Source: Mycobacterium sp. ITM-2016-00317
GTDB taxonomy: Bacteria; Actinomycetota; Actinomycetes; Mycobacteriales; Mycobacteriaceae
Assembly (NCBI RefSeq): GCF_002968295.1
Contig: NZ_CP134399.1
Span: 3,348,001-3,412,000, forward strand
Reading direction: 5' to 3'
Length of the DNA stretch: 64,000 nucleotides
The notes under the pieces were generated by a model. It saw nothing but the letters and a program-made list of their open reading frames with translations. It did no database searches and was not told the origin of the DNA. The first letter of the stretch is position 1. Each line of letters starts with the position of its first letter. The translations under genes and the position numbers were made by a program. This document shows, in pieces, positions 8,396 through 15,690 of this stretch.

Positions 8396-9544
8396 TCAGT
8401 CGGGGTTGACGACGACGATCGGTTTGATGCAGTTGTCCAGCTTGGCGGAGAACATGTGGTAGCCCTCGGCGATCTCCTCCAGCGGAATATGGTGGGTCAC
8501 AATGTCACTGGGATTGAGGTAGCCCTGTTGAATATGAGAGAGCAGACGTGGCCACTGTCGTTTCACCGGACACTGGTTGGCATTGATCGTCAGTCCCTTG
8601 TTCATCGCATCGCCGAACTTCACGGCGCTGAACATCGGGCCGTAGGCGCCCATCACCGACACCGTGCCACCTTTGCGCACCGAATCGATCGCCCAGTTGA
8701 GCGCGATGGGCGAACCGCCCTGCAGCTTGAGCTTGGCTGAGGTCACATGCATGAGCAGATTGCCGTCGGCTTCGGCGCCGACCGCGTCGATGACCACGTC
8801 GGCGCCGAGGAATCCGGTCGCCTTCTTCATCTCCACCACGATGTCGTCGCAGTGGGTGAAGTTGTAGGTCTCCGCGTGCGCGAACGTCTCGGCCTTCTCC
8901 AGGCGGTAGTCAAGGTGGTCCACGACGATGACCCGGCCCGCACCCATGAGCCAGGACGACTTCGCGGCGAACAGTCCCACCGGCCCCGCGCCGAACACGA
9001 CAACCGTGTCACCCTCGACGATGTCGCCGAGTTGCGCACCGAAGTAGCCGGTCGGCAGCGCGTCGGTGAGCAGAACCGCATCGTCGTCGCTGAGCCAGTC
9101 CGGGATCTTGACCGGTCCGACGTCGGCGAACGGCACCCGCACGAACTCCGCCTGACCGCCGTCGTACCCGCCGCATGTGTGGGAGTAACCGTAGATGCCG
9201 CCGACTGCTGTGGCGTTCGGGTTGACGTTGTGGCAGTTCGAATACAGCCCGCGCGCACAGAAGTAGCAGGATCCGCAGAAGATGTTGAAGGGCACCATCA
9301 CGCGGTCGCCGACGCTCAGGTTCTCTACGGACGGTCCGACTTCGTGGACCACTCCGATGAACTCGTGACCGAAGGTGTGGCCGACCCGGGTGTCCGGCAT
9401 CAGCCCGTGGTAGAGGTGCAGATCTGACCCGCAGATCGCCGCGCGCTTGACCTGCACCACCGCGTCGTTGGGGTGCTCGATCTTCGGAATATCCTTTTCC
9501 TCGACCCGAATTCGGTACGGGCCCCGGTAGGTCATCGCCTTCAT
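8396..9544 (-). CDS. Zinc-dependent alcohol/formaldehyde-type dehydrogenase
   Basis: 382 residues of the medium-chain dehydrogenase family. Catalytic zinc ligands are C38 (AICGSD), H60 and E61 (GHEFIG). The structural zinc is held by C90, C93, C96 and C104 (CGSCYFCARGLYSNC). The coenzyme motif is VVVFGAGPVGLFAA at about 181-194. Sequence style and the N-terminus MKAMTYRGPYRIRVEEKDIP place it with the glutathione-independent formaldehyde-dehydrogenase-like group common in actinobacterial stress clusters; true substrates are untested. It lies between Mn-catalase and the tail-anchored protein on the same strand, separated from the catalase by a strong hairpin. Confidence 0.88.
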   Translation of the reverse strand: MKAMTYRGPYRIRVEEKDIPKIEHPNDAVVQVKRAAICGSDLHLYHGLMPDTRVGHTFGHEFIGVVHEVGPSVENLSVGDRVMVPFNIFCGSCYFCARGLYSNCHNVNPNATAVGGIYGYSHTCGGYDGGQAEFVRVPFADVGPVKIPDWLSDDDAVLLTDALPTGYFGAQLGDIVEGDTVVVFGAGPVGLFAAKSSWLMGAGRVIVVDHLDYRLEKAETFAHAETYNFTHCDDIVVEMKKATGFLGADVVIDAVGAEADGNLLMHVTSAKLKLQGGSPIALNWAIDSVRKGGTVSVMGAYGPMFSAVKFGDAMNKGLTINANQCPVKRQWPRLLSHIQQGYLNPSDIVTHHIPLEEIAEGYHMFSAKLDNCIKPIVVVNPD

Positions 9545-9587
9545 GTGGACATCAGCCTTTCTCGCTGCGTGACGAAGGAAGGGCAGC

Positions 9588-9620
9588 GCGGGGTGCTGCC
9601 TGGCCTCGGCAGCACCCCGC
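9588..9620 (-). terminator. Strong hairpin after the Mn-catalase gene
   Basis: GCGGGGTGCTGCC (9588-9600) and GGCAGCACCCCGC (9608-9620) form a perfect 13-bp stem with a 7-base loop. It begins 15 bases past the catalase stop. There is no clean U-tract, as is usual for mycobacterial intrinsic terminators. It may end or attenuate transcription from catalase into the dehydrogenase gene. Confidence 0.7.
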
Positions 9621-9635
9621 TCCTGCGGAGGTCGG

Positions 9636-10547
9636 TCAGGTCTTGTCGGGGTCTACCGCGTCCTTGAGTTTGCCCATCAACCCCTTCTCGGTTCCGAAGG
9701 CCGGCGGCCGGGGTTCGCCCATGGCTCCGTCGTAGGTGCAGTAGAGCTTCGGGTCCGGCGGCGGCCCGGACTGCAGGTCGCCGAGGGGTTGCGGATCGGC
9801 CAGGAAGCGGCCGGTGTGACGTCCGTCGGGCAGGGGTCCGTTGGCCCATCTGCCCTTGTCGGCGTCTGCCCCGTCGGACAGGTGCCACAGCGTGCTCGCG
9901 TGCTCCTCGAACTCCTCGTCGAACAGATCGTTCGGGGCCACCACGCCCTCCAGTCCGTCGGCCTGCAGCTCTTCGATCGCGGCGAGCCACATGTTCTGGT
10001 GATAGGTGTCGCGGGCCAGGTTGAACTTGAGCATCGCCTTGACGCCGGGATCGTCGGTCATGTGCCACAACCGGGCGGTCTGCACCCGTCCCTGCGCCTC
10101 GGCGGCGACGTTGGCGTAGAAGTCGGCCAGCAGGTTGCCTGACGCCACAATGTACTTGCCGTTCCAGGGCGATCCCTGGCTGTCGGACAGCGTCGGCGCA
10201 CCACCGGAAATGATCGCCTGCTGCGGATCCATCCCTCCCATCACGGCGGCAACGACAGGGTCGCCGAGGGCGTTCTCGGTGGCATCGGTCGCGGGTGCGC
10301 CTTCGAGCAGTCGGGCGCACATCGTGGCGATCATCTCGACGTGACCGATCTCTTCGGTGGCCACATCCATGATCAGATCCTTGTACTTGCCCTTCATGCG
10401 GCAGTTCCACCCCTGCATCAGGTACTGCATGGTGACCGTCATCTCGCCGAACGCGCCTCCGAGCAACTCTTGGAGTTTGCGCGCGTAAACAGGGTCCGGC
10501 TTTTCGGGTTTCACGTCGAACTGCATGTAATCGGTATGGCGGAACAT
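9636..10547 (-). CDS. Manganese catalase
   Basis: 303 residues. The four-helix-bundle core has the dimanganese ligands. These are a Glu in LLGGAFGEMTVTMQYLMQG, EE..H..E in MDVATEEIGHVEMIATM (about 63-79), and a second pair in AAEAQGRVQTARLWHMT / FNLARDTYHQNMW. It disproportionates hydrogen peroxide in the cytoplasm without haem. ATG 10547 is chosen because it begins the conserved MFRHTDYMQFDV; an earlier ATG at 10601 would add an unconserved extension. A SigF-like promoter lies about 80 bases upstream. The C-terminal 50 residues (PPPDPKLYCTYDG) are the usual family tail. Confidence 0.92.
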   Translation of the reverse strand: MFRHTDYMQFDVKPEKPDPVYARKLQELLGGAFGEMTVTMQYLMQGWNCRMKGKYKDLIMDVATEEIGHVEMIATMCARLLEGAPATDATENALGDPVVAAVMGGMDPQQAIISGGAPTLSDSQGSPWNGKYIVASGNLLADFYANVAAEAQGRVQTARLWHMTDDPGVKAMLKFNLARDTYHQNMWLAAIEELQADGLEGVVAPNDLFDEEFEEHASTLWHLSDGADADKGRWANGPLPDGRHTGRFLADPQPLGDLQSGPPPDPKLYCTYDGAMGEPRPPAFGTEKGLMGKLKDAVDPDKT

Positions 10548-10626
10548 AACTCTCCAGTCGGCTAATAGGGTTCTCAGGACAGCCGGTCGGCACCGCAGCA
10601 TCTACTCAGCCGGCGGCAGGACGGAA

Positions 10627-10650
10627 ATACCCCACGGTGCCGGAATAAAC
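10627..10650 (-). promoter_or_regulatory. SigF-like promoter of the Mn-catalase
   Basis: On the minus strand GTTT (10650-10647) and a perfect GGGTAT (10632-10627) are separated by 14 bases, one shorter than the usual 15-17. It is placed 80 bases upstream of the catalase ATG. A divergent, perfectly spaced copy lies only 26 bases away for the GAF gene. Confidence 0.6.
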
Positions 10651-10675
10651 CCCGATCGACGATTCGGGCTCACGA

Positions 10676-10700
10676 GTTTGAGTGGCGGCGGCGCGGGTAT
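10676..10700 (+). promoter_or_regulatory. SigF-like promoter of the GAF-protein gene
   Basis: GTTT (10676-10679), 15-base spacer, GGGTAT (10695-10700). This is an exact match to the mycobacterial SigF consensus, 39 bases before the GAF-protein ATG. It is the best promoter match found in the window. Confidence 0.72.
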
Positions 10701-10739
10701 CGTCGCGAAACCTGACGACGTTCGCGAGATGAGGGACGG

Positions 10740-11240
10740 ATGAGCATCACGACGGAGGCCCCGACACTGCCCGCGCTCCTGCGCGACCTCGCCGACACGT
10801 GCATCGAGGTGTTGCCGAAAGCCGATGGGTGCGGCTTGAGCATGCTGACCACCGACGGTCGGCGCATCACCTCGGTGGCCACGGACGTGACCGGTGAGCA
10901 GCTCAATGCGCTGCACGACCGCTATCGGGACAATCCGTGCGCCGAAGCGTGGCGGCATGCCGCCGTCGTCAAGGCGGCGACGTCGTCCACGGCCGGACGA
11001 TGGCCACAGTGGATGACGCGGGTCCACGATCTCGGCGTCGGATCAGTGCTCACCACCGGACTGCACACGGCGGAGCGGCGGATCGGAACCGTCATGGTGT
11101 TCTCGTCGGAAGCCGGCGCATTCGGCGCGGCCGACGTGGCGTCTCTCTCGGTATTCGCCCGCACCGCCGCCGCACGTATCGATGCGCTCCAATCCGGCCG
11201 GACCGGCAGCGGCACAACAGTTCTCGGGGAGGCAAGCTAG
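10740..11240 (+). CDS. GAF-domain protein
   Basis: 166 residues forming essentially one GAF domain. It has LPALLRDLADTCIEVLPKADGCGLSM at about 10-35, the central strands RITSVATDV and VGSVLTTGLHTAERRIGTVMVFSS, and a closing helix DVASLSVFARTAAARIDAL. No ANTAR, GGDEF, kinase or PAS partner is attached, although many mycobacterial GAF proteins with this start carry an ANTAR RNA-binding tail. It may bind a small ligand and act through a partner. ATG 10740 is close behind GAGGGACGG. It is divergent from Mn-catalase and sits behind a perfect SigF-type promoter. Confidence 0.8.
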   Translation: MSITTEAPTLPALLRDLADTCIEVLPKADGCGLSMLTTDGRRITSVATDVTGEQLNALHDRYRDNPCAEAWRHAAVVKAATSSTAGRWPQWMTRVHDLGVGSVLTTGLHTAERRIGTVMVFSSEAGAFGAADVASLSVFARTAAARIDALQSGRTGSGTTVLGEAS

Positions 11241-11313
11241 GCGCCGCACGCCGCCGGGTCCTTAAGGGCTGCCCGTCGCACCGCGGTGCGCCGGCGGGCG
11301 CTAACGTCATGTC

Positions 11314-11709
11314 ATGCATGCATTCAGGAAGGCCGTGGAGGCCCGCGACGAGGCCGCAATCGAGGCCCTGCTGGCCGATGACGTCGTATTCACCAGTCCG
11401 GTGGCGTTCAAGCCGCATCCGGGCAAACCGATCACGGCTGCGATCCTTCGTGGCGTCATGCGGGTTTTCGAGGACTTCCGCTATATCCGCGAAATCACCG
11501 ACACCAACGGACGTGACCACGCGCTGGTCTTCGAAGCCACCGTCGCCGGCAAGGCGGTCACCGGTTGCGATTTCCTGCACGTCAACGACGACGGACTGAT
11601 CGACGACTTCATGGTGATGGTCCGACCACTGTCGGGCGCCACCGCACTGGCCGACGCGATGGGCGCACAGTTCGACCGGATTCAACGCGAGGCGATCGAA
11701 CGTAGCTGA
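11314..11709 (+). CDS. SnoaL/NTF2-like protein
   Basis: 131 residues with the cone-shaped NTF2 fold pattern. The helix FRKAVEARDEAAIEALLADDVVFTSP leads to strands ending GCDFLHVNDDGLIDDFMVMVRPL. Members are small-molecule isomerases, cyclases or ligand-binding proteins; no catalytic residue set is conclusive here. It follows the GAF gene by 73 bases on the same strand. The leader shows no clear SigF element. It is followed by the DUF222/HNH gene. Confidence 0.75.
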   Translation: MHAFRKAVEARDEAAIEALLADDVVFTSPVAFKPHPGKPITAAILRGVMRVFEDFRYIREITDTNGRDHALVFEATVAGKAVTGCDFLHVNDDGLIDDFMVMVRPLSGATALADAMGAQFDRIQREAIERS

Positions 11710-11787
11710 GCAGCAACCGAAATTAGCTCGCGGTGAGCCGTTTTCGTGTGCCGGTTTTTTGTCGGTGGGTGGTGCGAGGATGGGGTC

Positions 11788-13074
11788 ATGTCCTCGATGG
11801 CGCCGCCTGACACCGCCGATGTTTTGATGGGTCAGTCGGAGCGCCTGGACGGGTTTTTCGCCGAGTTGGCGGAGTTGGCGGGGCAGCGCAATGCCATTGA
11901 CGGGCGGATCGCGGAGATCGCTGCGGAGATCGATAAGGCTCGGTTGTGGGGGTTTACCGGGGTGAAGTCGATGGAGGGGTTGATCGCGTGGAAGTTGGGC
12001 ACCTCGCGGCGTAACGCCGAGACGATCGTGGCGGTGGCGCGGCGGATGACGGAGTTTCCCCGCTGTAGCGGGGGTTTGCGCGAGGGTCGGCTGTCGCTGG
12101 ATCAGGTCGGGGCGATCGCCGAGGGTGCGGGCAAGGGCTCCGATGCCCATTACGCGGAGTTGGCTGCGCATTCCACGGTCAGTCAGTTGCGCACCGCGAT
12201 CAAACAGGAACCCCGCCCCGAACCCGAACCTGAGCCATCTCCGGAACCCGAGCCTGAGCCTGACGTTGTGCCTGATCGGGGTGGTTTGGGGTCGATCTCC
12301 AAGACCAGCGACGGTGAGTTCACGTGTGGGCGGATCAGGCTTGCTGCCCCGGAAGCGGCGAAGTTCGAGGCCGCGCTGCACTCTCATCACGAGGCCTTGA
12401 TCGCGCAGTGGAAGCACGACAGCGACGGTGCTGGTGTGGGGCGCCCACCGATGCCGGCTGCCATCGACGGGTTCATGGAGCTGGTCGATGCCGGCTGGGA
12501 CGCCGAGGCCGCGCGTCGCCCGCACGGGCAGCACACCACCGTGGTGGTACACGTCGATGTCAAAGACCGCATCGCCGCGCTACATCTGGGGCCGGCGCTT
12601 TCGGTCGAGCAGCGCCGCTATCTGTCCTGTGATGCCACTTGCGAGGTGTGGTTCGAACGTGACGGGCAGGTCATCGGCTCCGGCAGAACGACCCGCACGA
12701 TCAGCCGCCGGCTACGCCGGGCGCTGGAATACCGCGACCGCTCGTGTGTGGTGCCCGGCTGCGGGGCCACCAAAGGCTTGCATGCCCATCACCTGCAGCA
12801 TTGGGAGGACGGCGGGCCCACCGACCTGGACAACCTGGTGCTGATCTGCCCGTTCCATCACCGCCTGCACCACCGCGGCGGAATCACCCTGACCGGACCG
12901 GCAGATCAGCTGGTCGTCACCGACCAGCGCGGCAGAACCTTGGAACCGGGCTCGTTGGCCCGGCCCCCGACTCAACCCCCACCCGAAGTGCGGCCTTATC
13001 GCGGACCGTCGGGCGAACGCATCCAATGGAAGTGGTACCACCCCTACCAACCCGAGCCACCAACGAGCAACTAA
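11788..13074 (+). CDS. DUF222/HNH endonuclease-like protein (REP13E12 type), copy 1
   Basis: 428 residues. Residues about 10-300 are the DUF222 region, split by an acidic Pro-Glu linker (RPEPEPEPSPEPEPEPD). An HNH nuclease motif follows at about 325-365: CVVPGCGATKGLHAHHLQHW, then LDNLVLICPFHHRLHH. The His-His, Asn and His residues are present, so it may be active. Such proteins are repeated and mobile-like in mycobacteria. The first 400 bases use more G/T-ending codons (ttg, gtg, gcg, ttt) than neighbouring genes, which suggests different ancestry. ATG 11788 is chosen over an upstream frame extension without a ribosome site. A decayed gene lies directly downstream. Confidence 0.85.
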   Translation: MSSMAPPDTADVLMGQSERLDGFFAELAELAGQRNAIDGRIAEIAAEIDKARLWGFTGVKSMEGLIAWKLGTSRRNAETIVAVARRMTEFPRCSGGLREGRLSLDQVGAIAEGAGKGSDAHYAELAAHSTVSQLRTAIKQEPRPEPEPEPSPEPEPEPDVVPDRGGLGSISKTSDGEFTCGRIRLAAPEAAKFEAALHSHHEALIAQWKHDSDGAGVGRPPMPAAIDGFMELVDAGWDAEAARRPHGQHTTVVVHVDVKDRIAALHLGPALSVEQRRYLSCDATCEVWFERDGQVIGSGRTTRTISRRLRRALEYRDRSCVVPGCGATKGLHAHHLQHWEDGGPTDLDNLVLICPFHHRLHHRGGITLTGPADQLVVTDQRGRTLEPGSLARPPTQPPPEVRPYRGPSGERIQWKWYHPYQPEPPTSN

Positions 13075-13094
13075 CGCTCTGTGGGCCCTGAGGT

Positions 13095-13384
13095 CAGGAC
13101 TGGATGGTGGTCGGCCTACCGTACGGGAAAACCTTGTAGGTCTTTGGGTTTCGTTCGGGAGCGGTTCGGCCGACAGCAGACCCGAATCGCCTTGGCCGCG
13201 CGACTCTCGCCGTGCGCGCCAGGTAGCGCACCACCTCACCGCCTCCGCTGGAGTGCCCCACGTGTACGGCGTCGTGGAGGTCGAGGTGCGCGACGACGCG
13301 AAAGCCCTTCTCCAAGAGGAACATCAGCTGGGAGTCCCGGTCGTCGGAGGACAGTGGCCATCCGTCGCTGAAAACGATCGGCTA
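13095..13384 (-). pseudogene. Decayed non-haem haloperoxidase (alpha/beta hydrolase)
   Basis: Translated from 13380 downward the strand gives [20 protein letters not shown], then [12 protein letters not shown], then [19 protein letters not shown]. This is the N-terminal half of a chloroperoxidase-type hydrolase. The family's HDRRGHGRS segment and the following helix are missing between RVVAH and LDLHD (internal deletion). After RYLA a one-base shift is needed to continue with [10 protein letters not shown] in another frame, after which similarity fades. A stop codon precedes PIVF. The nucleophile region GHSSGGG is retained, but the gene is truncated at both ends. It lies convergent to the HNH gene. 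Confidence 0.75.
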
Positions 13385-13442
13385 CCCCGCTATGCCGAAG
13401 TTCCGCTCACGCCGCGGGGTCTGCGCGGTACTATCCCGAATC

Positions 13443-13745
13443 GTGTCGACCACGCGGATGCTCCCGATGGGACTGATCCTGGCAACGCTGGGCCTGACCG
13501 CGCTCGCGCAGCCGGCAACAGTGAGCGCGGACGTGTGCGGGTCGGTCGGCGGACGCCACGTCTCGGTGAACGCGTGTGGCAACATCGCCGACGCGGTCGC
13601 CCCCTGGGTGCCGCCGCCGTCCGCGTATGCCCCGCTGCCCGAGGACTACAGCGCGGCACCGCCTCCGCCCCCACCACCTCCACCGCCGAATGTGACCGTG
13701 TGCGCGAACGTAGGACGGCGGATCTCCGTCAGCGGGTGCATTTAG
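13443..13745 (+). CDS. Small secreted Cys/Pro-rich protein
   Basis: 100 residues from GTG 13443. A signal peptide is visible: a short basic start (VSTTR), hydrophobic MLPMGLILATLGLTALA, and a likely cut after QPATVSA. The mature part has two similar cysteine motifs (VCGSVGGRHVSVNACG near the start, VCANVGRRISVSGCI at the end) flanking a run of about ten prolines. The repeated Cys pairs could form disulfides outside the cell. An in-frame ATG at 13392 would put 17 polar residues before the signal and start inside the decayed haloperoxidase region, so it is less likely. Function unknown. Confidence 0.6.
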   Translation: MSTTRMLPMGLILATLGLTALAQPATVSADVCGSVGGRHVSVNACGNIADAVAPWVPPPSAYAPLPEDYSAAPPPPPPPPPPNVTVCANVGRRISVSGCI

Positions 13746-13784
13746 GGACTACTGATCAGCGGTCTGTCCCGGATCGGCATGCCG

Positions 13785-14645
13785 TCATTCGTAGTTGATG
13801 TCGCCCGGGTTGAAACTCCGTGCAGAGAAGTCTATCTGGGCTGCCGGATTCGCGATGGCCGTCGTCAGTCCGGTTCCGAACGCACCCTCGCTGTCGTAGA
13901 GCGTCGCCGCGCCGACCGCCAGGCCCGCATGCGCGTGATGTGAATCGGCCTGGATACCGATCCAGTCGTCGACAGGAAGCCGGGACAGCGCCACGGTGAG
14001 ATCGCCGTTGATGTAACCGACGCCCTCCGTGCCGAGATTGGTGACCAGGCTCGTCGCCTCGGCCACCATCACCGTCCGGACGAACGGTGAACTGTCCTCA
14101 CCGGCCACCACCGGGATACCGTCGTTGAAAAACCGCTTACGCGAGACGTTTTGGTGCTCACCCGGCGACCGGGTCCAGCCGACCTCGTCGCTGCCGACGA
14201 ACGGCTGGACGGCTCCGTCCGGCTCCGGGAACTCCGGCGCCGCCGACGCCGGCCGCCACAACTCCCCCGGTGGGGCCGCGGACGGCCGATACTGGATCAG
14301 GGTGGCGCGCGCGACCACGCGCCGATCCTGTACCACGTCGCACTCGGCGCTACGGACCCGACGTCCGTCGCGCACCACCCTGATGTCGAGCGTGGTGTGC
14401 GCGTTGCGGGCCGCACGGAACAGGTCGACGGTCAGCCTGGTCGGCTGGAACTCGGTCGATCCGCAGGACTTTTCGAGTCCGTATGCGACCAACCCGACGA
14501 TCGCCGGTCCGTTGAGGTGGTCGGGCCCCCAGTGGCTCTGCGCGTACGGGGTCGGCGTGAATCCTGCGCCGGCGGCCAGGAAGTGGGCCGCCTCGACGGC
14601 CTCTGGTGTCTGCTGCTGCACGCTCTCAGTAGAACCCGTGAGCAC
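13785..14645 (-). CDS. Acyl-CoA thioesterase family protein (double hotdog)
   Basis: 286 residues arranged as two hotdog-like halves. The first has SHWGPDHLNGPAIVGLVAYGLEKSCGS and TRLTVDLFRAARNAHTTLDIRVVRDGRRVRSAECDVVQDRRVVARATLIQYRP. The second has SFVRTVMVAEATSLVTNLG-like and WIGIQADSHHAHAGLAVGAATLYDSEGAFGTG. The pattern of VRDGRRVRSA followed by a C-terminal DSEGAFGTG matches TesB-like bacterial thioesterases that cleave acyl-CoA. Exact chain-length preference cannot be read. It stands alone on the minus strand, 30 bases downstream of the PsiE-like gene and possibly co-transcribed. Confidence 0.75.
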   Translation of the reverse strand: MLTGSTESVQQQTPEAVEAAHFLAAGAGFTPTPYAQSHWGPDHLNGPAIVGLVAYGLEKSCGSTEFQPTRLTVDLFRAARNAHTTLDIRVVRDGRRVRSAECDVVQDRRVVARATLIQYRPSAAPPGELWRPASAAPEFPEPDGAVQPFVGSDEVGWTRSPGEHQNVSRKRFFNDGIPVVAGEDSSPFVRTVMVAEATSLVTNLGTEGVGYINGDLTVALSRLPVDDWIGIQADSHHAHAGLAVGAATLYDSEGAFGTGLTTAIANPAAQIDFSARSFNPGDINYE

Positions 14646-14675
14646 CGGCCGTCCGGAACCGGGTTCCCACTGGCC

Positions 14676-15194
14676 TCACCGCCGGCTCGCCTCATCCTCC
14701 TCGGTGACGGCCCGTGCGCCGGGGTCCTCCCCGCCGGGCCGGCGCCCGCGCATGATCACGGCGGCCACCGCCAGCACCAGCACCACACCGCCGAGCACCC
14801 CGATCTCGACGACTGCGCGCGCGAAGTTCGGTCCGTTGTCGAGCAATGTCGCGGCCTCCACCGAGAGCACCACGATCTCCTTGATGCCCGCGAGGATGCC
14901 GACGATGAGGAACGGCTCCGCGACGATCTCGTGCGAACGCAGCGAGGTGCGTACCGCGTAGAGCAACTCGACGAAGATGAAGATCAGCAGCAGTCCGTCG
15001 AGGATCTCCAGCATGACGGTGTTGGCCGGGGCGCTGCGCAACCGCAGCATGGTGTTGAACTGGCTGATCAGCAGTGCGCCGGAGCCGATCACGAGCATCA
15101 CCGCGATGGCCCAGTAGATCGCATCCTCCAGCACGCTCAGGATGCGATCGGCGACGCGCTGACGTTCCTCGGTCTGCTCTCCCGGTCTCGGCAC
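14676..15194 (-). CDS. PsiE-like (phosphate-starvation-inducible) membrane protein
   Basis: 172 residues with four hydrophobic segments (about 25-48, 62-82, 95-118 and 128-152) and a polar tail. The pattern LEDAIYWAIAVMLVIGSGALL, then LEILDGLLLIFIFVELLYAV, then VAEPFLIVGILAGIKEIVVLS is the PsiE family signature. The role is unknown; the E. coli founder is induced by phosphate starvation. The start is GTG. It is 13 bases downstream of the TspO end of the permease fusion, so it is likely the next gene in that operon. Confidence 0.75.
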   Translation of the reverse strand: MPRPGEQTEERQRVADRILSVLEDAIYWAIAVMLVIGSGALLISQFNTMLRLRSAPANTVMLEILDGLLLIFIFVELLYAVRTSLRSHEIVAEPFLIVGILAGIKEIVVLSVEAATLLDNGPNFARAVVEIGVLGGVVLVLAVAAVIMRGRRPGGEDPGARAVTEEDEASRR

Positions 15195-15207
15195 CGACGT
15201 CGGCCCC

Positions 15208-15690
15208 TCAGCGATTCAGCTGCCAGATGCGTGTGGACAGCACCGTCGCGAACGTGCACCACAGTGGGTAGGGCGCCAGTGCGGCCCCAGCGGGGGCGTT
15301 CACCGCCCCGGCCCGGCGGGCGAGGTCCGCGCTGCTGACGGCCAGCGCACCTGCCACCACTGCGGCCGGGCCGAGCATGCGTCGATTGAAGAAGATCCAG
15401 CTCCAGCCGGCGTTCAGGACGAGATTCACTGCGAGCGCCCGTTCATAGGCACGAGCCTGCTCGGTGTCCCCGCGTTCGTCGAGTCTGTCGATCGTGGACG
15501 CCGACACCGCGGCGATGTCGCTGTACAACAGGTTCCAGACGATCGGGAACGCCGCGCTCGGCGGCTGAAAGTCCGGTTTCCGCAGTCGTCGGAACCAGGT
15601 CGACTGGACAGCGGGGCGGGTCGCCAGTGCTCCGACGGCGGCAGCGGTGAATGCCGCCCCTGCGGTCTTGGCGAGCGTCAACGGGCGCAT
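15208..15690 (-). CDS. tspO: TspO/MBR family protein (internal start within the fusion frame)
   Basis: 160 residues if translated from ATG 15690, whose upstream GGAAAGGACTCTC is a credible ribosome site. The sequence shows five hydrophobic segments and the family residues W-x-P-x-P region (RKPDFQPPSAAFPIVW), the WNLLYS strand and LNAGWSWIFF. TspO proteins are membrane sensors or binders of tetrapyrroles and, in other bacteria, affect stress responses. This entry overlaps the C-terminal third of the fusion; which form is made depends on whether the ribosome re-initiates. Confidence 0.65.
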   Translation of the reverse strand: MRPLTLAKTAGAAFTAAAVGALATRPAVQSTWFRRLRKPDFQPPSAAFPIVWNLLYSDIAAVSASTIDRLDERGDTEQARAYERALAVNLVLNAGWSWIFFNRRMLGPAAVVAGALAVSSADLARRAGAVNAPAGAALAPYPLWCTFATVLSTRIWQLNR

